NCBI GenBank assembly: GCA_963822095.1 | Contig: CAWGGS010000048.1 | Span: 1-64,000, forward strand | From: CAWGGS01 sp963822095 | GTDB taxonomy: Bacteria; Desulfobacterota; Desulfobulbia; Desulfobulbales; Desulfocapsaceae | Length of the DNA: 64,000 nucleotides | Direction: 5' to 3' | Shown: piece by piece, positions 36,875 to 45,969 of the stretch | Layout: each line of letters opens with the position of its first letter | How positions within the stretch are numbered: position 1 is the stretch's first letter | Made by a program: the position numbers and the translations under genes | The notes under the pieces: model-generated | Seen by the model: only the letters and a program-made list of their open reading frames with translations | What the model was told of the DNA's origin: nothing | Database searches by the model: none

Positions 36875-37447
36875 ATGCCGCGCTTCCTCCATTCGCTAAC
36901 CATCGTTCTTCTGCTGGTGGGCACGCTCCTGCCTTCGTTTTCGCTTGCCGGGCAGGGTGAAGGCAGGATTTCTCCGGAACTTTTCTCAGCCATGGATATC
37001 AACGTCACCGAACCTGGGCAGAACATGGCGCCGGTGGTGCTGCCCGATCTCTCGGGTCATGTCGTCCAAAGCGATCACCAAAATAACAAGCTGATCCTGT
37101 TGGTTTTCTGGGCTGCCTGGTGCGGCGACTGCCGACGGGAGATGCCGCCCCTCTCCGAACTCTATAGAAATTTCAAGGACAAAGGGTTGCAGATATTGGC
37201 GATTGATCTAATGGAACCTCCAAACACCGTGCGACAATTCAAAGACCAATTTTCCATCGATTTTCCGATCCTTTTAGATGTTGCAGGCGAAACCGGCCGC
37301 CGATTCTCTCTGCACGCCATCCCCACCACGTATCTACTCGACGGACAAGGGAACCTGATCGGTAAAGTCACCGGCTATCACGACTGGAGCAGTGAGAGGG
37401 CAACAAAGTTGATCACGGCTCTGCTCACCTCCGACATGGAAGAATGA
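36875..37447 (+). CDS. TlpA/ResA-type thioredoxin-like protein
   Basis: A 190-residue exported protein with signal peptide (about 1-26) and a thioredoxin domain. The redox pair is in FWAAWCGDCRREMPPL (Cys83, Cys86), and the cis-Pro is in LHAIPTTYLLD. Such proteins reduce apo-cytochrome c haem-binding cysteines or CuA-site cysteines (TlpA) before metal loading; both substrates are made by this operon. The start ATG at 36875 follows GAGAGAGG; an upstream frame overlapping the previous gene is rejected. Confidence 0.88.
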   Translation: MPRFLHSLTIVLLLVGTLLPSFSLAGQGEGRISPELFSAMDINVTEPGQNMAPVVLPDLSGHVVQSDHQNNKLILLVFWAAWCGDCRREMPPLSELYRNFKDKGLQILAIDLMEPPNTVRQFKDQFSIDFPILLDVAGETGRRFSLHAIPTTYLLDGQGNLIGKVTGYHDWSSERATKLITALLTSDMEE

Positions 37448-37462
37448 AACGCTAGCAGTACC

Positions 37463-39406
37463 ATGAAAATCTTCTCATCACGGCCGGCAATCTGGTCACT
37501 TATTATATCAGGCTTGATCCTTGCTCTCATCCTGCCCCGGCTTATAGAAAAAAAGGCTACCGGTCCGCAACGCCGTGTTTTTACGGTTACCGCCGTCCGC
37601 TACGGCTACTCGCCATCGCGCCTTGTTGTAAACCACGGGGATACGGTGGTCCTGAAGCTCACCAGTGCCGATGTCACCCACGGTTTTTCCCTGGACGGCT
37701 ATCCCGTCGACCTGATCATCAAACAAAAAGGGATCATCTACCAGAAATACAGCTGGAAAGACGATGACGGAAAAATGCATGATGACTGGGACAAAGTCCA
37801 CGAAATCAAATTTGTGGCCTCCAAGAGCGGCAAGTTCGTCTTCCGCTGCACCCAGGTCTGCGGCAGCCTCCACCCGTTCATGACCGGCGAACTGATCGTC
37901 CGCCCCGATGCACCGTATCACTTGGCCCTCTCCCTTTCCATATGGCTGGTCGCAAGCCTGCTGTTGCTGGCCGGTTCCGGAAGTTCCGTCATTCCGTCGC
38001 AAACATCGAAGGGAATCAACCTTCTCGCCCATAGCCGTTTTCTGTCGTGGCTGGTCAAACGGCGCAGCCTGCAGTTTGCATTGCTGCTGCCCATGGCTAC
38101 AATCTTCTATTTCTTCATCCTGAGTGCCCTTGGCGGCACCCCGGTGGGGAACCATAATATCACCATCATCTTTGTCTGGATTTTCTGGTGGTTCCTCTTG
38201 AAGGCCATATTCGTCCCTTTAGGTGGCAGGTTCTGGTGCACCATCTGTCCGCTGCCAGCACCCGCCGAATGGCTGAGCCGCAAGGCGCTCACCGCCGTGC
38301 ATACAATCGACCGCCCCCTGCGCGGCCTGCGTCATTCTTTTACGGGCCTCCAGCTGGACTGGCCCAAAAAACTGCAGAATATGTGGCTGCAGAACCTGGT
38401 ATTCATGGCCATGATCTCGTTTGGGATCATGCTGATCACCCGCCCCATCGCTACCGGTGTGGCCTTTCTCCTGATCTTGATTGTCACCATCGTTCTGGCG
38501 CTGATCTTTCGTCGGCGGGTCTTCTGCCTCTACATCTGCCCGGTCAGCGGTTTCCTGGGCACGTACTCAATGGCCTCGATGACGGCTGTCCGTGCCGTGG
38601 ACCGGGAGGTCTGTCGCAAGCATACGGAAAAATGTTGCATCCAGGGCAATGAGTCCGGCTGGGGCTGCCCCTGGGGGCAATATCCCGGCACCATGGACCG
38701 CAATACGCATTGCGGCTGCTGCACCGAGTGTTTCAAAAGCTGTCCCAAGGACAATATCGGCCTCTTCCTGCGCCCCTTTGCCTCCGGCGGCAATCTCAAG
38801 GGCTATGATGAGATGGTCAACGTCATCATGATGCTTACAGTAGCCATTGCCTTTTCGATTACCATGCTGGGCCCCTGGGGTTTCATCAGAAATGCGGCAA
38901 ACGTCAGTGAAAGCGGCAATATCCCAGCCTTTCTCACCTATGTAGGTCTTCTCTGGATGGCAGCCTTGATGGTTTTTCCCGGTCTTTTTCTCGCCTGCGC
39001 CCGAATCTCGAAGGCCCTTACCGGCAACCGGGTCGCCACAAAGACGCTGGCCCTGGCCTCTGCTTCCATGCTGATTCCCACCGGAATCTTCGCCTGGATC
39101 GCCTTCAGCCTGCCTTCGGTCATGATCAACTACGGCTATATTTTAAACGTCCTCTCCGACCCAATGGGCCTTGACTGGAACCTCTTCGGCCTGGCACAGC
39201 AGCATTTCCCAGCATTGCTCCCGGACTGGATCCCGCTCATCCAGGGTGTCCTTCTGGTCACCGGACTCTTTTTCGGAATCAGACGCGGCTTTCGGGCCAT
39301 GCGCGAGCTCTTCGAAAACCCGTGGCAGGCAGTCTTGGCAATGCTGGCGCCGGCGATCTTTTCCTGGTCCCTTGTCGCCTTGCTCCTGAGGCTCTATATG
39401 GGCTGA
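37463..39406 (+). CDS. CuA cupredoxin fused to NapH/NosR-like polyferredoxin membrane protein
   Basis: A 647-residue fusion. Residues 1-30 hold a membrane anchor. Residues 35-150 form a CuA domain with His73 (VTHGFS) and C129-x3-C133-x3-H137-x2-M140 (CTQVCGSLHPFM). The rest has about ten membrane segments and the cytoplasmic cysteine motifs of NapH/NosR proteins: CTICP near 270, CLYICP near 370, and a ferredoxin cluster motif CGCCTECFKSCP near 425. This suggests electron flow across the membrane between a cytoplasmic iron-sulfur site and a periplasmic copper centre. Final gene of the operon. Confidence 0.87.
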   Translation: MKIFSSRPAIWSLIISGLILALILPRLIEKKATGPQRRVFTVTAVRYGYSPSRLVVNHGDTVVLKLTSADVTHGFSLDGYPVDLIIKQKGIIYQKYSWKDDDGKMHDDWDKVHEIKFVASKSGKFVFRCTQVCGSLHPFMTGELIVRPDAPYHLALSLSIWLVASLLLLAGSGSSVIPSQTSKGINLLAHSRFLSWLVKRRSLQFALLLPMATIFYFFILSALGGTPVGNHNITIIFVWIFWWFLLKAIFVPLGGRFWCTICPLPAPAEWLSRKALTAVHTIDRPLRGLRHSFTGLQLDWPKKLQNMWLQNLVFMAMISFGIMLITRPIATGVAFLLILIVTIVLALIFRRRVFCLYICPVSGFLGTYSMASMTAVRAVDREVCRKHTEKCCIQGNESGWGCPWGQYPGTMDRNTHCGCCTECFKSCPKDNIGLFLRPFASGGNLKGYDEMVNVIMMLTVAIAFSITMLGPWGFIRNAANVSESGNIPAFLTYVGLLWMAALMVFPGLFLACARISKALTGNRVATKTLALASASMLIPTGIFAWIAFSLPSVMINYGYILNVLSDPMGLDWNLFGLAQQHFPALLPDWIPLIQGVLLVTGLFFGIRRGFRAMRELFENPWQAVLAMLAPAIFSWSLVALLLRLYMG

Positions 39407-39681
39407 GAAGGCCTTTTGATAGTCAAAAAATACACGATTCGCTATCGTTTCCGGAACTTGAAAGTAGGCGGCTAAAGGACAAAAGCGCCCCAATCGTTGT
39501 CCAATGCATGGGCAGCGAGATAAGGGGCTATCGCAGCGCAGCCCCTTACTCAAATGGGCTATACCCATGTCACTTAAAAATCTAATGGAATGATAGGCTG
39601 GCGTGAGGAATGTGGGAGGCTGATATACAAACCGAAGTGATTTGCTGATGTCTCGTTGAGGTATAATAAAATCTATTCGAG

Positions 39682-41427
39682 TCAATACTTCTTGATTTTT
39701 GGTAAAATAATCGTCACGCATGTTCCCTCGCCAGGTGCGGTGTCTACCTCAAATACTCCCCGATGCTGTTCGATTATCTGATGGCTGACGGATAGTCCCA
39801 AGCCGGTCCCTGTTTTCCTGGTGGTGTAAAAGGGATCAAACATCTTTTCCTTTTCCTGTTCGGTCATGCCGCAGCCGCTATCGGAGACGGTAATCCGGAC
39901 TGAGTTGTCATCTTCAGATCCAGTCAGGGAGACCTCACCGCCGATGGGGGTCACATAAATGCTGTTTTTCAAAAGGTTCATCAGGACCTGAAGAATCAGG
40001 TCAGGATCTGCTTGCAGGATTATGCCAGCGTTGCATTGCCAATGAAAGTTCAGTTCGTGATCGGCAAAATCACCTTCCGTCAAGGCAACTGTCTTTGAGA
40101 CCAACTGATCCAGATCGACCGAGACGAGCTGAGGCTCACGGGGTCTGGCAAATTGCAGGAGGCCGGATATGTTGCGGTTCAGACGATCTACTTCGCTGAC
40201 CATCAGGTCGGCATAGCCGATACTCTCCTTCGTGGCACCTGGTTGTTTTCCGAAATAATGGGCAAATCCGCGAAGGGTTCCCAGGGGGTTGCGGATCTCA
40301 TGAGCAATTCCGGCTGCCATCTTGCCCAATGCCGCCATCCGGCGGGAGCGTTCCAACTGCTGTTCCATCTCTCTAACCGTGGTCATATCCCGTATGATCA
40401 AGACAGTTCCGATAAACCCGCCTTCATTGTCAACCAGCGAAGAGCCTCCGATCTTAATCGGAATATCTCTCCCCTCGCCTGTCGGGAAGTCCATCGGCTG
40501 TTCAAAGGCTCCTGTCCGGATATCACGACAATTGACCTGCCAACCCGGAAAGGCAGCGGAAATTTTCTTCCCTTTGCCCTTCGCAAGCGAATACCCGATA
40601 ATCTCTTCTATTTTTCTGTTGAAAGAGACAATCCTTTCCTCACCATCAAGGGTGATTATCCCTACCGGAATGCTCTCAACAACATTTTGGGTGTACAATT
40701 TCATATTGGCAAGCGTCGTTTCCGCTACCCGCATGCCTTGATACAAAAAGAGAAAATACAGACCGGCACTGCCGACGAGAAAGAGAATGGCGCCCATGAA
40801 AAAAGCATGCTGAATATCCTGCCTCCTTACAAGGTCAAATTCTTTGGTATAAAGACCTATGGAGATGATCCCTTCGGAAAGATCCTGACCGTTCCCGTCC
40901 ATCATGCGCATCTGTCTTCCCATCATCATCATCGGCATTGCGGCGAAGGAATTATGCAATCGAAACCGCTTGGTCAGGATAAACATCCCTTTATTTTTCT
41001 CAATATGGGTCACCGGCGCATCGGAAGCCATGATGCGTTCCGCCTCTCCGGCGGGAAGATTCACGGCAGGGGCCCCGTCGGTCCGGTTCACGACAATTCC
41101 GTCTCTGTTCATAATACGGATAAAGACGATATCACGTTCACGACTGCTCTCGGTGATCAACGTCTGAAGGGGATCACCGCTTCCCATAAAATGCATCATC
41201 GAAGTTCGCATTCCGGCCTCTATTGCCGTTATGATCGTTTCCCCCTTTTCGAGCAGGAATCTCTTCATCAGGTCCTGGTAACGATTGATATGCTGAAGAC
41301 TGGAAAAGGTCAGGATAACGGCCAGGAAAACCGTCGCCAGGATGAGAACCAGAGCCGTTCTCGAGAGTTTGAAAGGCAGGGGTGATAAGAGGATGTCATG
41401 TTTTGAAGCATTTTGTAATAAACACAT
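39682..41427 (-). CDS. ZraS-like sensor histidine kinase with Met-rich periplasmic domain
   Basis: About 581 residues. Two membrane helices (about 20-42 and 215-235) flank a periplasmic sensor containing AAMPMMMMGRQMRMMDG, a methionine cluster fit to bind Cu(I) or Ag(I). A PAS domain follows (ESIPVGIITLDGEERIVSFN), then HisKA (MAAGIAHEIRNPLGTLRG) and HATPase (NLLKNSI, DSGCGMT, TGTGLGLSV). The layout is that of ZraS/HydH, kinases that normally pair with a sigma-54 activator; none is encoded beside it. The start at 41427 is preferred to 41508 because it puts the first helix near the N-terminus and has GGGTG upstream. It follows a ZraP-like and a SHOCT gene on the same strand. Confidence 0.88.
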   Translation of the reverse strand: MCLLQNASKHDILLSPLPFKLSRTALVLILATVFLAVILTFSSLQHINRYQDLMKRFLLEKGETIITAIEAGMRTSMMHFMGSGDPLQTLITESSRERDIVFIRIMNRDGIVVNRTDGAPAVNLPAGEAERIMASDAPVTHIEKNKGMFILTKRFRLHNSFAAMPMMMMGRQMRMMDGNGQDLSEGIISIGLYTKEFDLVRRQDIQHAFFMGAILFLVGSAGLYFLFLYQGMRVAETTLANMKLYTQNVVESIPVGIITLDGEERIVSFNRKIEEIIGYSLAKGKGKKISAAFPGWQVNCRDIRTGAFEQPMDFPTGEGRDIPIKIGGSSLVDNEGGFIGTVLIIRDMTTVREMEQQLERSRRMAALGKMAAGIAHEIRNPLGTLRGFAHYFGKQPGATKESIGYADLMVSEVDRLNRNISGLLQFARPREPQLVSVDLDQLVSKTVALTEGDFADHELNFHWQCNAGIILQADPDLILQVLMNLLKNSIYVTPIGGEVSLTGSEDDNSVRITVSDSGCGMTEQEKEKMFDPFYTTRKTGTGLGLSVSHQIIEQHRGVFEVDTAPGEGTCVTIILPKIKKY

Positions 41428-41706
41428 AGAGACACCCTTCTTCCTTACAGATGTTGACCTGGTTGCGTTCTCTATATAGCCAATGGTGACCCCTAAAATC
41501 AGGGTCACCTCATAAGGGACTCGGAAAATACAAACCTAGCTGGATCGAACCCGGATTTCGGTGAGATTTGTTCGGTCCGATTGAGCAAAACCGCAGGCAT
41601 CGCAGCGCTACGTCGGGGATTTTGTGATAGAGACACGAATAAATTTGGCCCTAAGACGGGATGCGATATGGTATATTAGTAATTTCCGAATCCCTAAGTG
41701 GGAAGT

Positions 41707-41934
41707 TTATGACAAGCTCTGTTTGATCGTTTCGAATTCCTCCTTTTTGATTTCACCTCGAGCATACCGTTCGGCGGCAATTGAGAGTGCCGAAACCATC
41801 TGAGATCTGTTCGATGGTCTCAATGACTGCTTGATCATCAGGATAAGACCAACGAGTAGAAGTCCCCAAAAGAAAAGCATGAAAATTGAGCCAAATCCTC
41901 CGCCTGAAAACCCCATTCCGTATCCACCGTACAT
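41707..41934 (-). CDS. SHOCT-domain membrane protein
   Basis: A 75-residue protein with a Gly-rich start (MYGGYGMGFSGGGFGS), one membrane helix (IFMLFFWGLLLVGLILMI) and a C-terminal SHOCT motif (AAERYARGEIKKEEFETIKQSL). Such proteins are common beside copper and heavy-metal resistance genes. It lies between the ZraP-like gene upstream and the kinase gene downstream, all on the minus strand. Confidence 0.8.
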   Translation of the reverse strand: MYGGYGMGFSGGGFGSIFMLFFWGLLLVGLILMIKQSLRPSNRSQMVSALSIAAERYARGEIKKEEFETIKQSLS

Positions 41935-42167
41935 TGGTTACTTACCTCCAAAATGTTTAACTAAGCTTTATATGAATATCTCTTTGAAACAGCAGCTTGA
42001 CCATGCCGAAGTATTGAACTCTTATAGATTGTTGCCCCCTCAAGGGGTATAAATGGCTGGCCTGTCTGGTCGGGAGGTGCTGATTTCCGAGAAACCCTGT
42101 CGCGATTCTTTTGTCCGCAGCCAGGGTTTTGCTGCACCAAGAGATTATTCCCTCTTGTAAATACCTA

Positions 42168-42812
42168 TTAGTGTTTAGGCGCGGCTTTCTCAGAAATCTG
42201 GATACGAAGATCGGTGATTTCCTTTTCAATCTTTGCCAGAGACTCGGGTGATGTCTTAGGATTTCTCAAGGCCTCCCGGTAATCAAATTCCTTATCGTTC
42301 AGCTTTCTCCTGAGGTCCACGGTCTGGTCCAGAAACTTTTGTACCTGTTTCGGCTGTTGCCAGCCATACCACCTATTGCCGTACCTTGAGCCGTTATTGG
42401 GGCCATAACTATAATTCCTCATGCCAGGCCCCATACCGTAGCCATAGTTGCCACCCATCATACCGGGGCCCATGCCGTAGCCATAGTTACCGCCCATCAT
42501 GCCGGGGCCCATACCATAGCCATAACCACCACCCATCATACCGGGGCCCATACCGTAGCCATAACCACCACCCATCATACCGGGGCCCATACCGTAGCCA
42601 TAGTTACCGCCCATCATACCGGGGCCCATACCGTAACCATTATTGCCGTAACCGCTGCCGTTTCCACCGGGACCATAGCCCCCACCCATCATGGAATTCC
42701 CATATCCGGGCCGATTATTCTGAACAGTATATCCGCCCTGAGCGAAAACTACAGCGCTGGAACCAATCGTTAATCCAACAATTATCAATGAGGAAACAAG
42801 AACTTTCTTCAT
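42168..42812 (-). CDS. Met/Gly-rich ZraP-like periplasmic protein with 13-residue repeats
   Basis: A 214-residue exported protein. After a signal peptide (1-25) come about five perfect or near-perfect repeats of GPGMMGGNYGYGM (13 residues), rich in Met, Gly and Tyr. The C-terminal 65 residues are a helical hairpin (FLDQTVDLRRKLNDKEFDYREALRNP and ITDLRIQISEKA) like ZraP/Spy-type periplasmic metal chaperones. A related hairpin is encoded at 50916-51410. A sigma-54 promoter lies 110 bases upstream. The likely role is copper or zinc binding and envelope protection; the repeats may be the metal-binding part. Confidence 0.82.
   Translation of the reverse strand: MKKVLVSSLIIVGLTIGSSAVVFAQGGYTVQNNRPGYGNSMMGGGYGPGGNGSGYGNNGYGMGPGMMGGNYGYGMGPGMMGGGYGYGMGPGMMGGGYGYGMGPGMMGGNYGYGMGPGMMGGNYGYGMGPGMRNYSYGPNNGSRYGNRWYGWQQPKQVQKFLDQTVDLRRKLNDKEFDYREALRNPKTSPESLAKIEKEITDLRIQISEKAAPKH
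42424..42640 (-). repeat. 39-bp minisatellite in the ZraP-like gene
   Basis: Five or more tandem 39-base units encode GPGMMGG(N/G)YGYGM. Units differ at few bases, mostly third positions and the N/G codon, showing recent expansion. The number of units may vary between strains. Confidence 0.75.
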
Positions 42813-42921
42813 TTTGATCTCCTTTTAAATACTTTTGATTTACCTGAAGTTTATTGAGTGTTTTTTAGTCCTTTTGATGATCGATTTGCTTCGGTCATAT
42901 TCAAAGCTCTGCTTCTTAATA

Positions 42922-42937
42922 AGCATAGGCCGTGCCA
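42922..42937 (-). promoter_or_regulatory. Sigma-54 promoter of the ZraP-like gene
   Basis: On the minus strand TGGCACGGCCTATGCT matches the -24/-12 consensus TGGCACG-N4-TTGCW apart from one base. It lies 110 bases before the ATG at 42812 and could also drive the SHOCT and kinase genes downstream. Confidence 0.8.
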
Positions 42938-43279
42938 GTTTGATGTTTCGTTTACAGGAAAGGAATAATTGTTTGATTTTATTAATAAATAAATCAACAA
43001 CACTCCAATTACAGAAAGGACATTGCCCGGAACTGTACATATTTTGGACAGTAGGAGAAGGACAATTAAAAGGATGATGAATGATATCTTGATACCTCTC
43101 AATGCCTGGCATGCATCTCTGCTTGCGGCCGGGAAGAAGATCATGTTGAGCTGAAAGAATACACCGGTGATACGAAAAAAAATGAATACCCAAGGGACTG
43201 ATAAAACCGGGACCAACCCCCGACTCACCAAACAACTATTCGGTCAAAAGATACCGGATCATTCATGCCTTTCGCATGC

Positions 43280-43500
43280 CGTCAAAAACCTCTTTCAGAA
43301 ACCCAAAACATTTCAATGGACGATATTTGACAAAGATACAATTGATGAGGCGATTTTCAGGACACTGAATGTGCGAAACAGATATCCTAGAATTGATGGC
43401 CCGAGGAGGTGGCATGAGAACAAACGAAGTCCTTAGGCTCAGGCCAATGGATATCGATGGGCAGAAACTCTTACTCCATACACCCAAAAGTTGTCAATAG
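43280..43500 (+). pseudogene. Tyrosine-recombinase (integrase) remnant, frameshifted
   Basis: One frame up to about 43385 reads LFQKPKTFQWTIFDKD and TIDEAIFRTLNVRNR, and another frame from 43385 continues LELMARGGGMRTNEVL and LRPMDIDGQKLLLHT before a stop at 43500. Together they match the start of the catalytic domain of XerC/D-like integrases, with the first catalytic Arg in the RGGMR segment. The frameshift and the missing C-terminal His/Tyr part show it is dead. Evidence of a past integrative element near the copper genes. Confidence 0.65.
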
Positions 43501-43676
43501 AGTTCAGAAAGATACACAATCTGACAGCTTCAATTATAGATACTTTGTTTGATCGGAGGAAGGTTGAGGTTGCCGGTTTAATTTTGGCTTTTGGGGAACA
43601 GCAGACACGTTTGTTTTTTAGTCATCGTAAGAGCCTCCATTTCTGTAAAACAGAGCATGCATTAAAGGAGTCCAAT

Positions 43677-45959
43677 TTATTCATTCATCGCTTTTGAAAG
43701 TGCCTCTTTCAGTGTAGCCTTCTGGTAGGGTTTGTGAAGGAATACATTTGGACGTTCGGGATGGTCATTGTTTATCACCTGAACCTCGTCATATCCACTG
43801 GAAAGGACCACTGGAATATCCGGACGGATTCGACGCAGTGCTGACAGTGTCTCCCAACCGTCCATACGTGGCATGGACAGATCAGTTACAACAACGCGGA
43901 TTTCATCCTTTTGTTTCTGGAACATTTCCACAGCCTCAATTCCATCTTTTGCTGTGAACACCTCGAAACCCAAACGCGTGAGCATTGTTTCAGCCATACT
44001 ACGCATTATCTCATCATCTTCGACCAGCAGTACCCTATCCCCCTCTTTAATTTCCAGAGGCGGAATGATTTTTTCGGGTTGCCGAGAAACTGTTTTTCCA
44101 GAGATTGGCAATAAAACTCGGAAGATACTCCCCTCTCCTGTTTGACTCTCCACTACGACCCCACCGCCGTGCGCCTTAACAATTCCAAGAACAACCGCTA
44201 GTCCGAGACCACGGCCGGTAAATTTACTGGAGAAAAACGGATCAAAGAGCTTGTCGATATCCTGTTCTGAAATTCCGCATCCCGTGTCCGAAACCTCTAT
44301 GCAGGCGTAGATCTTGTCCTGTGGCTGCCAGTCTACAGGAAAACGATGTCCCCCAAGGATATCTTCAAGGGTAGTTGATCTCACACTGAGGTTAACAGTG
44401 CCTTCACTCTTGTTGGTTGATTCCCAGGCATTTATTACTAGGTTGGTCAATACTTGTTGTATCTGGCTCACGTCTGCATTGATGATCGGGCCTGTAGAAG
44501 GCAGATCCACTTTAAATGTCGTTCCTTGTGAGGTTGCAACTTTAAGAAGCGTCATGCTTTTGCGACAGATTTCAGAAAGATCGGCTGGTGTATAGCTGGC
44601 AACCGATTGACCCAGATACGTCAACATCAAGCTGCTCACTTCAGCTGCACGGCGGGAAGCTTTCATCGCCTGGTTCAGGACATCAACAGAGGACCCAAAA
44701 GATGAATCCATTAGAGCAAGCTCGAGGTTTCCCATAACTGCACAAAGTGAGTTATTAAAATTGTGTGCAATAGCCCCAGCCATGCGATGTAAACTTTCTG
44801 TCTTTTGGAGTTGCTGTTGCTGTCTTTCCCATTTCCTTTGTTCATCTTCAAGCTTCTTACGTTGTATCAGTTCATTATGTACGGCCTGATAAAGCCTGGA
44901 ATTTTCAAGAGCAGCAGAGATCTGGTCAGCGTAGATCGCGGCTACTTGCGAGGCACTGGTATTGAATGCAATGGCTGAAAAGCGTACGACAAACAATATG
45001 CCGTGGACTCGATCTTGGCGGTGGATCGGAATGGCCAACAAAGCTTTCACAGGACACATTTCATTGAAATTAAAAGCATAATCTCCAATCCCAGCGCTAA
45101 TATCCGCTGTGCTGTAGGGTTCGCTTTTCCCAAGTAATGACGAGGTGATCAGGTATTCCGCAAGTTTACATAGCGCAGGAGTACAGGACGAATGGAGGCC
45201 TGTTTGAGCTGCACAGTACACCTCACCACCAGGATCACTGAGTATAAGTACAGAGGCATCAGCACAGACAATGACAGGAGACATTCGTACTGCCTCGGCA
45301 GTAATGGTCGCAAAATCAAGATGCCTTCCGATCTCACGACCACTCTGGATGATCTTTTCAAATTGAACACTTCGCTGAGCCTCTGCGAGAGTCCGGCCAA
45401 TCCGGTAGGCCATTGTGCTCAGGAGTCCAACATCGTCATCTGCAAAGGGATCTGGACGGCAACGGGCAAGTATCAGTACACCGCGAGTTGTATCACTTCC
45501 ATCAACCGGCAACATAACAACAGCTTCTGCACCTTGTTCGCTGATCTGGAAATCAATTTTCGGATCTGAAACTGCATTATCAATCAGTATGGGAACTCCA
45601 GTCCTCCTTAGGAGTTTTGTATAGCTCCCTTCTTCATCAGAAAACGGCAATTGCAGTATATCCTCTGGCAACCCGATCGCTGCCAGAGGGGAAAAGGTCC
45701 CTGTTCCGACTGGGTCAAGAAGCACAACTATATCCGCTAAAAACAACTCCGAAATCGTCGACAAAACCCGGTCAAGCACGAGATTCAGAGGACCAGAGTC
45801 ATTTAAGATGCTAAGCAGGCGGGTTAGACGGGTCGTGTCACGAACTGCTTCTCGGGCCGCCTGTACCGCTACATCCCGTGCAGCACGCAAACGAAGTAAC
45901 TCGTCTGTTTCTGTTTGTTGCGGATTTTGTTGGCGATCGTTTTCGTAGGGATATGACAT
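43677..45959 (-). CDS. Hybrid histidine kinase with two GAF domains and receiver
   Basis: A 760-residue cytoplasmic protein. After an N-terminal coiled coil come two GAF-like domains (about 50-200 and 205-360). The kinase core is an NtrB-type HisKA (MAGAIAHNFNNSLCAVMGN) and a HATPase (NLVINAWE, DTGCGISE, GRGLGLAVV). A receiver domain closes the protein, with VEDDE and the phospho-acceptor Asp in VVVTDLSMPRMDGWE and HKPY near the end. No membrane segment is present. The FIST gene is ten bases upstream on the same strand, so a ligand bound by FIST probably feeds this kinase. The output partner is not encoded here. Confidence 0.9.
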   Translation of the reverse strand: MSYPYENDRQQNPQQTETDELLRLRAARDVAVQAAREAVRDTTRLTRLLSILNDSGPLNLVLDRVLSTISELFLADIVVLLDPVGTGTFSPLAAIGLPEDILQLPFSDEEGSYTKLLRRTGVPILIDNAVSDPKIDFQISEQGAEAVVMLPVDGSDTTRGVLILARCRPDPFADDDVGLLSTMAYRIGRTLAEAQRSVQFEKIIQSGREIGRHLDFATITAEAVRMSPVIVCADASVLILSDPGGEVYCAAQTGLHSSCTPALCKLAEYLITSSLLGKSEPYSTADISAGIGDYAFNFNEMCPVKALLAIPIHRQDRVHGILFVVRFSAIAFNTSASQVAAIYADQISAALENSRLYQAVHNELIQRKKLEDEQRKWERQQQQLQKTESLHRMAGAIAHNFNNSLCAVMGNLELALMDSSFGSSVDVLNQAMKASRRAAEVSSLMLTYLGQSVASYTPADLSEICRKSMTLLKVATSQGTTFKVDLPSTGPIINADVSQIQQVLTNLVINAWESTNKSEGTVNLSVRSTTLEDILGGHRFPVDWQPQDKIYACIEVSDTGCGISEQDIDKLFDPFFSSKFTGRGLGLAVVLGIVKAHGGGVVVESQTGEGSIFRVLLPISGKTVSRQPEKIIPPLEIKEGDRVLLVEDDEIMRSMAETMLTRLGFEVFTAKDGIEAVEMFQKQKDEIRVVVTDLSMPRMDGWETLSALRRIRPDIPVVLSSGYDEVQVINNDHPERPNVFLHKPYQKATLKEALSKAMNE

Positions 45960-45969
45960 ATGGGTTCGC

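Noticed and set aside
41957..42060. Possible fifth sigma-54 site before the SHOCT gene (CGGCATGGTCAAGCT on the minus strand)
   Set aside because: Spacing between GG and GC is one base short, so it does not meet the -24/-12 requirement.
42851..43231. Minus-strand frame encoding a hydrophobic protein
   Set aside because: It runs across the sigma-54 promoter at 42922-42937 and a second frame of equal length overlaps it. Hydrophobic runs arise easily in AT-rich DNA.
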